A stretch of DNA of 64,000 bases, taken from contig JBBECT010000005.1 in the NCBI GenBank assembly GCA_040881665.1, positions 588,138 to 652,137 of the forward strand, in the 5' to 3' direction. Shown piece after piece: positions 18,677-27,354 of this stretch. The translations under genes and the position numbers were made by a program. Position 1 is the stretch's first letter; each line of letters starts with the position of its first letter. The DNA comes from Actinomycetota bacterium. GTDB lineage: Bacteria; Actinomycetota; UBA4738; HRBIN12. Below the pieces are notes generated by a model, which did no database searches, was not told where the DNA came from, and was given only the letters and a program-made list of their open reading frames with translations.

Positions 18677-18791
18677 GATCGGCTCCTTCCGAACAGCGAG
18701 GCGGGGATGGTCGCTGGAGTCTACCGACCACGCCGGAGCCCGTCCGGGACGGGTCCGTCCCGTCCGAGTCGACCACCACTAGGCTGGGTGC

Positions 18792-19121
18792 ATGAAGACG
18801 ACAGATATCCGCACCCTCGTCCACTTCTCCTCCCAGGAGGCCGCCCGACGCGATCTGTTCGAGACCGAACACCTGTGGTCGGAGGTGATCTGCCTGCAGG
18901 AGAGCCAGCGGATCGGCCCGCTGGGCGACGAGCGGTCGGACGCGATGTTCGTCGTCCTCGCCGGAGAGGTCGCCGTACAGGTCGGCAAGGGGCGCGCGCG
19001 GATGCGCCAGTGGGAGTCGGTCACGGTGCCGGCTGGGAGCGACCTGACGATGGCGAACGCGTCCGAGGAACCCTCCGTCGTGCTCGTGGTGGCCGCACCC
19101 CCGCCCGACCGATCCGCCTAG
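18792..19121 (+). CDS. Small cupin-domain protein
   Basis: Single-domain cupin of 109 residues (IGPLGDERSDAMFVVLAGEVAVQVGKGRARM, then VTVPAGSDLTMANASEEPSVVLVV). The usual metal-binding His residues of cupin motif 1 are largely absent, so it may bind a small ligand without metal. Its stop and that of the convergent permease share one CTAG. Confidence 0.75.
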   Translation: MKTTDIRTLVHFSSQEAARRDLFETEHLWSEVICLQESQRIGPLGDERSDAMFVVLAGEVAVQVGKGRARMRQWESVTVPAGSDLTMANASEEPSVVLVVAAPPPDRSA

Positions 19122-20506
19122 CCTCGGGGCGGTCGGATGACTCGGGTGCGACGAGGCAGCCCGAAGGCCACGATCCCGAGCGCGCTCGCAACCACGAAGC
19201 TCGGGATGCTCGCGCCGAGCGCCCCACCGAAAAGCGGGAACGGCGCCCCGAGCAGGTCAGCGAAGAACCATTCGACGCCCGCCGACCACGCTGGCAGCGG
19301 GCTCGGGATCGACCACTGGTAGACGCCGAACCCCACCACCCACGCGGTTAGCGCTCCTGGGTCGCACCACGCCCGGGCGGGCCCGGGGCGCACGAGCCTG
19401 TGGGCGAAGTACACGCCGAACAGCGGAACGAACACCGAGCCGATCGTCAGGAGGAACAGCTCGAAGGTTTCCGCGGATTCACCGAGGACCGCGGCAAGGG
19501 CGAACGCCGCGATGCCGGCGACGAGTGTCAGCCGGCGTCCCGGGAGGATGGGCCCGATGTTGCGCACCGACGTCGCGGTCGAATACAGATTGGCGAACGC
19601 GCCGTCGGTCTCACCCACGAGCAGCGCGAGAAGGACGACGGCGCCTCCACCGAGGGCGATCAGCGCCGCACCGATCCCCAGCACGGTGGCCGAGCTGCCG
19701 GCGACCAGCACGAGCAGCGCGCCGAGCGCATAGAACCACACGTTGCCGAGCACGTAGCCGCCGTAGGTCCCGACGAACGCTGCGCGAGGAGACCGCGCGA
19801 ACCGTCCGTAGTCCGCCACGAGTGGGAGCCACGACACGGGCATCGCGATCACGAGGTCGACCGCCACCCAGAACCCGAGCCCCCCGAGCCCGGGAGCGCG
19901 CCACGCGCCGCCCAGGTCGCCGGAAGTCGCCACCCGGAAGGTCAGCCACGCTCCCGCGCCGAGCAGGACGAAGATGCCGAACCGTTCGAGCCAGCGCCGG
20001 ACGAACACGACCGGTCCGGCCATCGCCAGAGCGATGCACACCGCGGCGATCACGACCAGCCAGGCCCCGTAGATGTCGAGGCCGAACGCGCTGCGAGAAA
20101 CGGCGTTCGCGATCCCCGCCATCGCCCAGAACTCGAACGCCGCCCACCCGATCAGCTGCACGGCATTGATCGCCGACGGCACGTAGGAGCCGCGCTCGCC
20201 GAGGACCGGTCGCAGGAGCGCCATCGTCGGCCGGCCCGTCCGAGCGCCGTCGGCGGCGACGGCGGCGAGGGGGAGGCAACCGAGCAGCGAACCGACGGCG
20301 ATCGCGCCGATCGCAGCGGGCAACGCCATCGCGGGCACGAGCAGCGCCCCGGTGAACAGCACGAGGATGCCCACCGAAAGATCGCCCCACAGGACCCCCA
20401 TATCGAGACCGGAGAGCTCTCGGCCCTCGGTCGGGACGGGCTCGATGTCACCACGGGGCGCGGCGCGCTCGAGCAGGCGCCCGAGGCGGTCGGTCACGCC
20501 AGCCAC
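19118..20506 (-). CDS. cytX: Nucleobase:cation symporter-1 family permease, CytX-type (HMP transporter)
   Basis: Membrane permease of 462 residues with about 12 hydrophobic helices, of the cytosine/purine/allantoin/thiamine permease family. A TPP riboswitch lies directly upstream, which points to CytX, a predicted hydroxymethylpyrimidine (thiamine precursor) importer, rather than a purine carrier. GTG 20506 follows GGAG with 8-nt spacing. An ATG 7 nt upstream is out of frame and stops after six codons. Expression should fall when thiamine pyrophosphate is plentiful. Confidence 0.9.
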   Translation of the reverse strand: MAGVTDRLGRLLERAAPRGDIEPVPTEGRELSGLDMGVLWGDLSVGILVLFTGALLVPAMALPAAIGAIAVGSLLGCLPLAAVAADGARTGRPTMALLRPVLGERGSYVPSAINAVQLIGWAAFEFWAMAGIANAVSRSAFGLDIYGAWLVVIAAVCIALAMAGPVVFVRRWLERFGIFVLLGAGAWLTFRVATSGDLGGAWRAPGLGGLGFWVAVDLVIAMPVSWLPLVADYGRFARSPRAAFVGTYGGYVLGNVWFYALGALLVLVAGSSATVLGIGAALIALGGGAVVLLALLVGETDGAFANLYSTATSVRNIGPILPGRRLTLVAGIAAFALAAVLGESAETFELFLLTIGSVFVPLFGVYFAHRLVRPGPARAWCDPGALTAWVVGFGVYQWSIPSPLPAWSAGVEWFFADLLGAPFPLFGGALGASIPSFVVASALGIVAFGLPRRTRVIRPPRG

Positions 20507-20514
20507 CGCTGCAT

Positions 20515-20636
20515 CTCCTTCCCTCCGCCGGCATTACCCGGAGCAGGTTCCGCGGGTCGCCGGCGATGCGAGCCAGCCTCTCAGCCCGGTCGTTCCCGAG
20601 CTCCCCGACGCCGCGTCCACGGCGGCGCACCCGGAG
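20515..20636 (-). ncRNA. TPP riboswitch (THI element)
   Basis: Read on the minus strand, the leader shows the conserved thiamine pyrophosphate aptamer in order: CTCCGGGTGC at 20636, CTGAGA at 20584-20579, ACCCG..GAACCTG, GGGTAATGCC at 20539-20530 and GGAGGGAAGGAG. The 5' CTCC (20636-20633) can pair with GGAG at 20518-20515, which is also the Shine-Dalgarno sequence of cytX. This suggests translational control, with the ribosome site buried in stem P1 when ligand is bound. The aptamer identity is firm; the mechanism is inferred. Confidence 0.94.
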
Positions 20637-20660
20637 TCTACGCCGCGCACGGGGGAGGGT

Positions 20661-21104
20661 TCAGCGAGGGATCCGCTCGATGTCCGCGCGTAGCCCCCAC
20701 ATCGATGCCTGCATCAGGCGCGCCATGAACGGTCGGTAAATCCGAAGCATCACCTCGCCGACAACGGGCGGAGGCAGGGCCAGCTCCTCGGTCCATCGGA
20801 AGCGGCACCCGAACCCGGCGGGGATCAGGACCCACGTGCCGTCGCCCTCGATCCAGCTGCGGTGCGCCATCGTCAGGCGATGGGGCGGGTCCCAGCCGGT
20901 CACCTCGAGGCGTTCGACGAACAACGGAACGCCCAGCACCCGCGTCTTGACCGCGACCGAGGTTCCGATGCCGGCCGCGTGGGGCGAAACGACCTGGACC
21001 CGGTCGGCATCCTTCATCCATCGGGCCTGCGCCTCCCAGTCGGTCAGCGCGCTCCAGGCGGTCTCGACCGGCACGGGAAGGCCGATCTCTCTCGTGAGCC
21101 GCAT
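20661..21104 (-). CDS. SRPBCC family protein
   Basis: START-like protein of 147 residues: MRLTREIGLPVPVETAWSALTDWEAQARWMKDADRV, then a beta-sheet region and a C-terminal helix with FMARLMQASMWGLR. This is typical of the polyketide cyclase/dehydrase lipid-transport superfamily. Ligand unknown. It begins 57 nt after the stop of the PAS kinase gene on the same strand. Confidence 0.85.
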   Translation of the reverse strand: MRLTREIGLPVPVETAWSALTDWEAQARWMKDADRVQVVSPHAAGIGTSVAVKTRVLGVPLFVERLEVTGWDPPHRLTMAHRSWIEGDGTWVLIPAGFGCRFRWTEELALPPPVVGEVMLRIYRPFMARLMQASMWGLRADIERIPR

Positions 21105-21160
21105 CCGTCGATCGTGGCACACGCCTGCGAACCGGACACCGGCGCTCGAGCGGCGCGGCC

Positions 21161-23518
21161 CTAGGGGTCCGGCGGGGGCACGTCGCCGGGAACCGGCACG
21201 GAAGCGTCGTCGACCGCCATCGGAAGCCGGACCTCGACCGTGGTGCCCCGTCCATGGGCACCGTCGACCCGCATCGACCCGCCCTCGAGCCGGGCACGCT
21301 CCAGCATCCCGGTGATCCCGAGTCCGGGGGGCGATGCATCGCTCCCCGGTTGCGCGGCGGCATCGATGCCGACGCCGTCGTCGGCGATGCGCAGGATGAG
21401 CCAATCCTCTCGTGACTCGACGGTGACGGTGAGGTGGGTGGCCTTCGCGTGATCGAGGACGTTCGAGATCGCCTCCTGCGCGATCCGATACGCGACGGCA
21501 CGGAGCCGTTGCGGCGGCTCGACGAGGAGGCGGTCCTCGACGTCCCACCGGGGGGCGTCCTCGTGGACGGCCTGCTTCAGGTATGCGCGAAGGGCTGCCG
21601 TGAGGCCGTCCTGGTCGAGCGCGCGCGGTCGCAGCTCGAAGAGCACCGATCGGAGTCGATCCGTCGCCTGCTCGACGGCCGATCCCAACTGATCGATCGC
21701 ACCCAGCTGCTGGGGATCGGACAGGCCCGTGCGCAGGGTCTCCAACCGCATGCCGATCGCGGCCATCTTCTGGATCGGATCGTCGATGATGTCCTCCGCG
21801 AGCGCGGCTCGCTCCTGTTCCTGCACCTGCACGAGATGGTTCAGCAGGTCTCGGCGCTCGCGGTCGGCGTTGCGGAGCGCGTCGAGCGAGCCCGCGAGAT
21901 CCTTCACCGACGAGCGGAGATAGGCCTCGGCGCGCTTCTGTTCGGAGATGTCCGAGATCGTTCCCAGGTAGCCGGTGACCGTCCCCCGCGCGTCCCGAAC
22001 CGCCGTCGCGCTCCCGAGGACCCATCGGACGGCTCCGTCGGGCAGGAGGAAGCGGTACTCCTGGCCGAACTCTCCGCCCGCGGCGGCCGCCTCGTTCCAC
22101 GCCCGCAGGACTCCGTCTCGATCGTCCGGGTGCAGCGCGTCGGCCCAGCCAGATCCCTGAGCGCGCTCGAAAGGCATCCCCGTGATCTCCGACCACCGTT
22201 CGTTCACGTAGAAGCAGCCCCCGGCGACCGTCGTCTGGAAGATGCCGACGGGAACGTTGGCCGCGAGCGCTCGGAAGCGCTCGAGGGTATCCCGGAGACT
22301 CTCCTCCGCGGCCTTCCGGTCGCTCACATCGAGCATCACGCCCTGCCACACGGGCCGATCCCCAGTCCCGTCGAGCAACAGTCCCTCGTCCAGGACCCAG
22401 ACGTCCCGTCCGTCCGCGGTCCGCAGCCGGTACTCCTCCCGATACGAGGTCACCGTTCCGGCGAGGCGGACATCCTCGTGCACGACGCGCCGGACGTCGT
22501 CCGGGTGCACGATCGTTTCCCAGAACGACGGATCTTCGAACCGCTCGGGCGTGTAGCCGGTCAGGGTCTCGATCTGCGGACTGATGTAGAAGCGCTCCGG
22601 GTCGCCGTCGACGGACTCCACGTACACCACGGCCGGCATGTTGCGGACCAGGCTTCGGTACCGCTCGTCGACCACCCGGAGCGCACGCTCGGCCTCCATG
22701 CGGTCGGTGACATCCAGCATCACGCCCTGCAGAAGCCAGGGAGAGCCGGAATCGTCGCGGAGGAACAGGCTGGCGACGTCGTGGATCCACACGTAGTGAC
22801 CGTCGCGGTGTCGGATCCGGTACTGCTCGTCGAAGGGTTCGCCGGTGCGCTCGGTGTGCTCCGAGGCGACGTACACCCGGTCGCGGTCGTCGGGATGGAC
22901 CAGTTCCTTCCACAGGTAGGGCTGGTCGTCGTACTCCTGCCGCGTGTAGCCGATCAGTTCCTCGATCCGGGGACTGGTGTAGTAGCCGAGATCGAAGTTC
23001 TCGAGGGCGGCCGGCGCCTCGAGGTGCTCCTCCGCCTCCCAGATGTAGGCGACGGCGGGGATCTGCTCCACGAGCCCGCGGTACATCAGGGCGGCGCGAC
23101 GCAGCTTCTCCTCCGCGTTCCGCTCCTCGGTCACGTCCCGCTGGACGGCGAAGTAGTGCGTGATCGCTCCGGCCGCGTCCCGGATCGGCAGCACCCGCCA
23201 CTCGAGACGGAAGGTCGAGCCGTCCTTCCTGTAGTTGATCGCCTCGCCCTCGAACGGCTCACCGCGTTCGAGGCACGATCGCAAGCGGGTCATCACGTCC
23301 CGTTGCGTCAACGGTCCCTGGAGGATGCGTGGATTCCGTCCGAGGACCTCCTCGGGCTCGTAGCCGGTCATCTCGCAGAACGCGCGGTTCACGTAGACGA
23401 TCGTCGGACCCGGCTCGTCCAGGCGGGTGTCGGTGACGACGACCCCTTCGAAGGCGCCCTCCACCACGGCGCGGAGCAGGCCTGCCGCGTCGTCGGTCAT
23501 GGCGGTCGGTCCGATCAT
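21161..23518 (-). CDS. Multi-PAS sensor kinase (HisKA_3 type) lacking the phosphoacceptor His
   Basis: Cytoplasmic sensor protein of 785 residues with no transmembrane segment. There are four PAS domains (about 10-130, 150-275, 280-400, 405-520), a HisKA_3-like dimerisation region and a HATPase domain. PAS1 is LOV-like, but the flavin-adduct Cys is Pro (GRNPRILQG instead of GRNCRFLQG), so no classical photocycle is expected. The DHp motif reads AEDIIDDPIQKM, with Ile where family members have His (EDIHDDPIQ). ATP-binding boxes remain (AQEAISNVLDHA, ADDGVGID, GLGITGM). ATG 23518 follows GGAGGGGGACC. It may be a non-phosphorylating scaffold. Divergent from the REC-EAL gene. Confidence 0.88.
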   Translation of the reverse strand: MIGPTAMTDDAAGLLRAVVEGAFEGVVVTDTRLDEPGPTIVYVNRAFCEMTGYEPEEVLGRNPRILQGPLTQRDVMTRLRSCLERGEPFEGEAINYRKDGSTFRLEWRVLPIRDAAGAITHYFAVQRDVTEERNAEEKLRRAALMYRGLVEQIPAVAYIWEAEEHLEAPAALENFDLGYYTSPRIEELIGYTRQEYDDQPYLWKELVHPDDRDRVYVASEHTERTGEPFDEQYRIRHRDGHYVWIHDVASLFLRDDSGSPWLLQGVMLDVTDRMEAERALRVVDERYRSLVRNMPAVVYVESVDGDPERFYISPQIETLTGYTPERFEDPSFWETIVHPDDVRRVVHEDVRLAGTVTSYREEYRLRTADGRDVWVLDEGLLLDGTGDRPVWQGVMLDVSDRKAAEESLRDTLERFRALAANVPVGIFQTTVAGGCFYVNERWSEITGMPFERAQGSGWADALHPDDRDGVLRAWNEAAAAGGEFGQEYRFLLPDGAVRWVLGSATAVRDARGTVTGYLGTISDISEQKRAEAYLRSSVKDLAGSLDALRNADRERRDLLNHLVQVQEQERAALAEDIIDDPIQKMAAIGMRLETLRTGLSDPQQLGAIDQLGSAVEQATDRLRSVLFELRPRALDQDGLTAALRAYLKQAVHEDAPRWDVEDRLLVEPPQRLRAVAYRIAQEAISNVLDHAKATHLTVTVESREDWLILRIADDGVGIDAAAQPGSDASPPGLGITGMLERARLEGGSMRVDGAHGRGTTVEVRLPMAVDDASVPVPGDVPPPDP

Positions 23519-23546
23519 GGTCCCCCTCCGGGACGGCGTCCGCGGC

Positions 23547-23582
23547 CCAGCATGGGCTCCGCGTTCCAGCATGGGTTCCGCG
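23547..23582. repeat. Tandem 17-bp direct repeat upstream of the PAS kinase
   Basis: CCAGCATGGG(C/T)TCCGCG occurs at 23547-23563 and 23566-23582, one mismatch, with a 19-bp period. It lies 29-64 bp upstream of the kinase ATG in the 238-bp divergent region shared with the REC-EAL gene. A period near two helical turns suits a regulator-binding site. Unproven. Confidence 0.45.
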
Positions 23583-23756
23583 GACCACCGCGTACTCCCT
23601 GCATCGGCACGGGGACGACGCCCTTGACCGCTCCTCCTTCCCGTGGGTCGCCCTCAAGCAGCCTGGAGCGTCGCCGATGCCTGTGGAGGAAGCGCTTGGG
23701 CACCGCCGGTGCACAGCCGCAACCGGGCCACGAGGACGGATGAAGGTGCACGCCTG

Positions 23757-24971
23757 ATGGACGGTATCCGCGTACTGATCGCCGACGACGAGGGTGAGGT
23801 TCGCGCCGCTCTGGCGGACCTGATCGATGCGGAACGCGCGCTCGAGCTCGTCGGTGCCGCCGCCGACGCAGACGAGGCGATCGAGCTCGCGATCGCCGAG
23901 CTTCCCGATGTCGCGCTCGTCGACGTGAAGATGCCCGGTGGAGGTGGCGCCCGCGCCGCGCGCGAGATCGTCGCTTCGTCGCCGCAGACCCGCGTGCTCG
24001 CGCTCTCCGCCTATGAGGATCGGACGACGGTGCTCGAGATGCTCCGTGCCGGTGCGGTCGGATACCTCGTGAAAGGCACCGCCCCCGAGGAGATCGTCGC
24101 CTCGATCGGCCGCGCGGTCCGCGGCCAGACATCCCTGTCGGCGGAGGTGATGGGCGGCGTCGTCCACGAACTCTCGTCGCAGCTGCGTCGTCAGGCGAGT
24201 GAGACCGAAGCCCGCGCGCAGGTGATGGACCGGATCCGCCGCGTCGTCGACGGCGAGGGGATGTCGATCGTCTTCCAGCCCATCTTCGATCTTCGCGATC
24301 GCACGGTCGAGGGCATGGAGGCACTCGCATGGTTCGCCGAGGAACCGACGAGGCCGCCGGACGTCTGGTTCCACGAAGCCGCCTCGGTCGGTCTCGGCAC
24401 CGACCTCGAGCTGACCGCGATCCGTCTCGCCCTGTCGCACGCCGAACTGCTTCCGGCCCGCGCCTACCTGTCGCTGAACCTCTCCCACCGGACGGCAACG
24501 TCGCCGCGCCTGCTCGATGTTCTCGCGAGAGGGCGGGCCGACCGATTGGTCGTCGAGATCACCGAGCACGAAGCCGTCGAGGACTACGAGACGCTGACCG
24601 AGGCACTCGCGGCGTTGCGCGCTCGTGGCGTCCGCGTCGCGATCGACGACGCGGGCGCCGGGTTCGCCAGCCTGCGTCACGCCCTTCGCCTCGATCCCCA
24701 CGTGATCAAGGTCGACATCAGCCTCGTCCGAGACATCGACACGGACCGGGCGCGGCGGGCGCTCGCCTCGGCGCTGATCCGATTCGCCGAGGAGATGGAT
24801 GTTGCGATCGTCGCGGAGGGGATCGAAACGCAAGCCGAGCTGGACACGCTCCTCTCCCTCGGGGTGCGCTTCGGTCAGGGGTACTTCCTGGCCCGGCCGG
24901 GTCCCCTCACCACGATGGGGCACGCGCCAGACCTTGCGGACACGGCCACCGGCGCTACCGTGGACGGATGA
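23757..24971 (+). CDS. Response regulator with EAL domain (c-di-GMP phosphodiesterase)
   Basis: Protein of 404 residues: NarL-type receiver at 1-125 (phosphoacceptor Asp in ALVDVKMPG, Ser in ALSAYED, Lys in YLVKG), a short linker, then an EAL domain from about 150. EAL residues are present: MEALAWF, LSLNLSH (Asn), VEITEHE (Glu), AIDDAGAGFASL (Asp pair), IKVDISLV (Lys) and VAEGIET (Glu). Hydrolysis of c-di-GMP to pGpG is therefore likely. Start ATG 23757 follows GAAGGTG. The stop overlaps the next ATG (ATGA), so it is coupled to the REC-kinase. Confidence 0.92.
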   Translation: MDGIRVLIADDEGEVRAALADLIDAERALELVGAAADADEAIELAIAELPDVALVDVKMPGGGGARAAREIVASSPQTRVLALSAYEDRTTVLEMLRAGAVGYLVKGTAPEEIVASIGRAVRGQTSLSAEVMGGVVHELSSQLRRQASETEARAQVMDRIRRVVDGEGMSIVFQPIFDLRDRTVEGMEALAWFAEEPTRPPDVWFHEAASVGLGTDLELTAIRLALSHAELLPARAYLSLNLSHRTATSPRLLDVLARGRADRLVVEITEHEAVEDYETLTEALAALRARGVRVAIDDAGAGFASLRHALRLDPHVIKVDISLVRDIDTDRARRALASALIRFAEEMDVAIVAEGIETQAELDTLLSLGVRFGQGYFLARPGPLTTMGHAPDLADTATGATVDG

Positions 24972-26137
24972 ACGAGATGGATCGGATCCGGGTGCTGATC
25001 GCGGAAGATGAGCCGGCCGTGCGCGCGGCGCTCGCCGACCTCGTGGGCTCGGACCCGGGCATGGACGTGATCGGGACCGCAGGCGACGCCGACGAGGCGA
25101 TCGACGTCGCGCGCGACCATCACCCCGATGTCGCGCTCGTGGACGTGAAGATGCCGGCGGGTGGCGGAGTTCGTGCCACGAAGGAGATCCTGCGGGAATC
25201 GCCGCAGACCCACGTCGTCGCCCTGTCGGCCTACGAGGACCGTCGAACCGTGCTCGATATGCTGCGCGCAGGCGTGGTCGGGTACATGGTCAAGGGAACG
25301 CCGGCCGAGGAGATCCTCTACACGATCCGCCGGTCGATGCACGGACAGGGATCGCTGTCGGTGGAGGTGACGGCGGACGTGATCCACGAGCTGACGAACC
25401 TGCTCGAACGCTCCGAATCCCTCACCCGCGAACTCCAGGACCTGAACCGCACGAAGTCCGAGCTGATCCAGATCCTGTCCCACGAGCTCTTCACCCCGAT
25501 CACCACGATCCAGGGGTTCGCGCTGACGGTCGCCGAGCACGGGGGTGAGATGACTCCCGACGAGCTGCAGGACCTGCTGCACGGGGTGTCCCGTGCGGGG
25601 AACCGGATCAAGCGCCTGATCGGGAACCTGGCCGCCGCCGCGCGCCTCGACCGCGAGGGTGTCGAGGTGTCGACGCGCCCGGTCCGGGTCGGCGAAATCG
25701 TCGAGCGCGCCGCTTCCGAGTTCGGCTCGACGAGCGAGCGGATCGAGCTCCCCGGCCGGCGCGAGCTGGACCGGAAGATCTGGGCCGACCTCGATCTGGG
25801 GACGCGCGCCCTCGTCGTCCTGCTCGAGAACGCACTGTCGTTGTCCCCGTCGGACGAGTCGGTACGCGTGCAGCTGGACGCACGCGACGGGGAGCTACGG
25901 ATCGGGGTGCTCGATCGCGGCCCGGGAATCCCGAGCGATCTGCGGGAACGCATCTTCGGGGCGTTCACGCAGGCGGATGCGAGCACGACCCGCTCGCACG
26001 AAGGTCTCGGGATCGGGCTCTACCTCGCGCGACGGATCATGAGCGCACACGGCAGACGGATCGACCTGGAAGCCCGCGACGGCGGAGGCAGCGCGTTCCG
26101 CCTGTCGTTCCCGGCGCTGGACGAGCGCGCCGCCTGA
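24968..26137 (+). CDS. Response-regulator/histidine-kinase hybrid (REC-HisKA-HATPase)
   Basis: Cytoplasmic protein of 389 residues. The receiver at 1-125 is almost the same module as in the preceding REC-EAL protein (IRVLIAEDEPAVRAALADL, VALVDVKMP, ALSAYEDRRTVLDMLRAG). It is followed by a HisKA domain with intact His box (LSHELFTPITTIQGF) and a HATPase domain (LLENALSLSP, LDRGPGIPSDLRERIFGAF, GLGIGLYLARRIM). An N-terminal receiver controlling a kinase suggests a relay intermediate. ATGA overlap with the REC-EAL gene. Confidence 0.92.
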   Translation: MNEMDRIRVLIAEDEPAVRAALADLVGSDPGMDVIGTAGDADEAIDVARDHHPDVALVDVKMPAGGGVRATKEILRESPQTHVVALSAYEDRRTVLDMLRAGVVGYMVKGTPAEEILYTIRRSMHGQGSLSVEVTADVIHELTNLLERSESLTRELQDLNRTKSELIQILSHELFTPITTIQGFALTVAEHGGEMTPDELQDLLHGVSRAGNRIKRLIGNLAAAARLDREGVEVSTRPVRVGEIVERAASEFGSTSERIELPGRRELDRKIWADLDLGTRALVVLLENALSLSPSDESVRVQLDARDGELRIGVLDRGPGIPSDLRERIFGAFTQADASTTRSHEGLGIGLYLARRIMSAHGRRIDLEARDGGGSAFRLSFPALDERAA

Positions 26138-26150
26138 GGGAGAGCTCGCC

Positions 26151-27161
26151 TCAGATCGTGCGACGGTCCAGGGCCCACGATGAGCCCGCCTGCTGCTTCG
26201 TGAACTGCTTCATCTCCGTCGCGATCGCGACCGCTTCGGCGTAGTGGGAGTACGAACGACGGTCGGTCGTCGCGATCCCGATCGAGATCGACAGCAACGG
26301 GAACCGGATCGATTCGCCGCTACGACTCATGAGCTGGATGAAGCCCTGGGCGTGGTCGGTCGTGTCGTACAGAGCACCCGACTCCGCGTCGAACCGCTGC
26401 ACGATGCGCTCCGCGATCGGCTGGGCGTACTGCGGATCCACGATGAGGACGAAGTCGTCGCCCCCCACGTGTCCCACGAACGCGTCGATCCCCGCGATGC
26501 CGGTGGCGACCTCCTGGAGCATCCCGGCCGTGAACTGGATCATCTGGTCGCCGCGCGCGAAGCCGTAGTGGTCGTTGTAGGCCTTGAAGGCGTCGAGATC
26601 GGTGTACAAGATCGCGAACGGCCGGCCGTCGGTGACGCGTTCGTCGATCTCGTCCTGGATCCGGACATTGCCCGGCAGCCCGGTGAGCGGGGACTGCGCT
26701 CGCATCTCCCTCGCCCGGCGAAGGACGCCTCGGATCCTCGCGAGGAGCTCGGGTGTGTCGAACGGTTTGACGATGTAGTCGTCGGCGCCCACCGAGAACC
26801 CTTCCAGCTTGTCGGCGGACAACCCGCGGGCGGTGAGCAGGATCACGCTCACGCCCGAGGTGGAGGGATCCGAACGCAGCCGGCGGGTCAGCTCGAGCCC
26901 GTCCATGTTGGGCATCATCACGTCGCACAGCACGAGGGCGGGGACACGTTCGCGCACCCGCTCGAGCGCCTCCTTGCCGTCGCCGGCCACCGCGACGTCG
27001 TAGCCGGTCGCACGCAGCTCGATCTCGAGCAGACGGGCGATGAACGGGTCGTCGTCCACGACGAGGACGTGCTCGGCTCCCCCGTCCTCGCTCTGCCCGA
27101 TCCCTGGCTGGTCCGCGCGCCCGCCCGGCCCGCCGTCCGATCCGTTGCCTGCCTCGCTCAT
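26151..27161 (-). CDS. Response regulator with GGDEF-type domain (GGDDF variant)
   Basis: Protein of 336 residues: a disordered Gly/Asp-rich N-terminus (1-28), a receiver at 29-150 (VLVVDDDPFIARLL, LCDVMMPNMDG, DYIVKPFD), then a GGDEF domain starting at SPLTGLPGN with YTDLDAFKAYNDHYGFARGD and HVGGDDF. The fourth signature residue is Asp rather than Glu, and no RxxD inhibitory site precedes it. It is a likely diguanylate cyclase or c-di-GMP/GTP-responsive effector; activity cannot be settled by eye. ATG 27161 follows GGAGAGGCGGC. It converges on the REC-kinase gene. Confidence 0.88.
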   Translation of the reverse strand: MSEAGNGSDGGPGGRADQPGIGQSEDGGAEHVLVVDDDPFIARLLEIELRATGYDVAVAGDGKEALERVRERVPALVLCDVMMPNMDGLELTRRLRSDPSTSGVSVILLTARGLSADKLEGFSVGADDYIVKPFDTPELLARIRGVLRRAREMRAQSPLTGLPGNVRIQDEIDERVTDGRPFAILYTDLDAFKAYNDHYGFARGDQMIQFTAGMLQEVATGIAGIDAFVGHVGGDDFVLIVDPQYAQPIAERIVQRFDAESGALYDTTDHAQGFIQLMSRSGESIRFPLLSISIGIATTDRRSYSHYAEAVAIATEMKQFTKQQAGSSWALDRRTI

Positions 27162-27279
27162 GCCGCCTCTCCGGACCCTCGACGCACCGCCTGTATCCGA
27201 GCGGTCCATTCCCCGGGAATCGGCACGATACCCAGCGCCCTGTAGGCGGTCGCGGACCCTTGTGAGGCAACGGCTGAAC

Positions 27280-27307
27280 GGGGGTCGGCCGATCGGCCCC
27301 GTCCCCC
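27280..27307 (-). terminator. GC-rich hairpin downstream of the second REC-GGDDF gene
   Basis: The segment centres on the perfect palindrome GGCCGATCGGCC, extended by GGGG/CCCC arms. It lies 48-75 nt past the stop of the 27355-28323 gene and before the paralog. There is no T-run, as is common in GC-rich actinobacteria. It is a possible terminator or a regulatory dyad for the 27161 gene. Confidence 0.35.
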
Positions 27308-27354
27308 GCCGGCGGATCGAGATGCTCGCTCCGCTGGCGAGACCGGAGCCCGGA

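Noticed and set aside
19118-20506. Purine or cytosine permease identity for the NCS1 transporter
   Set aside because: The TPP riboswitch directly upstream favours a thiamine-precursor (CytX) role.
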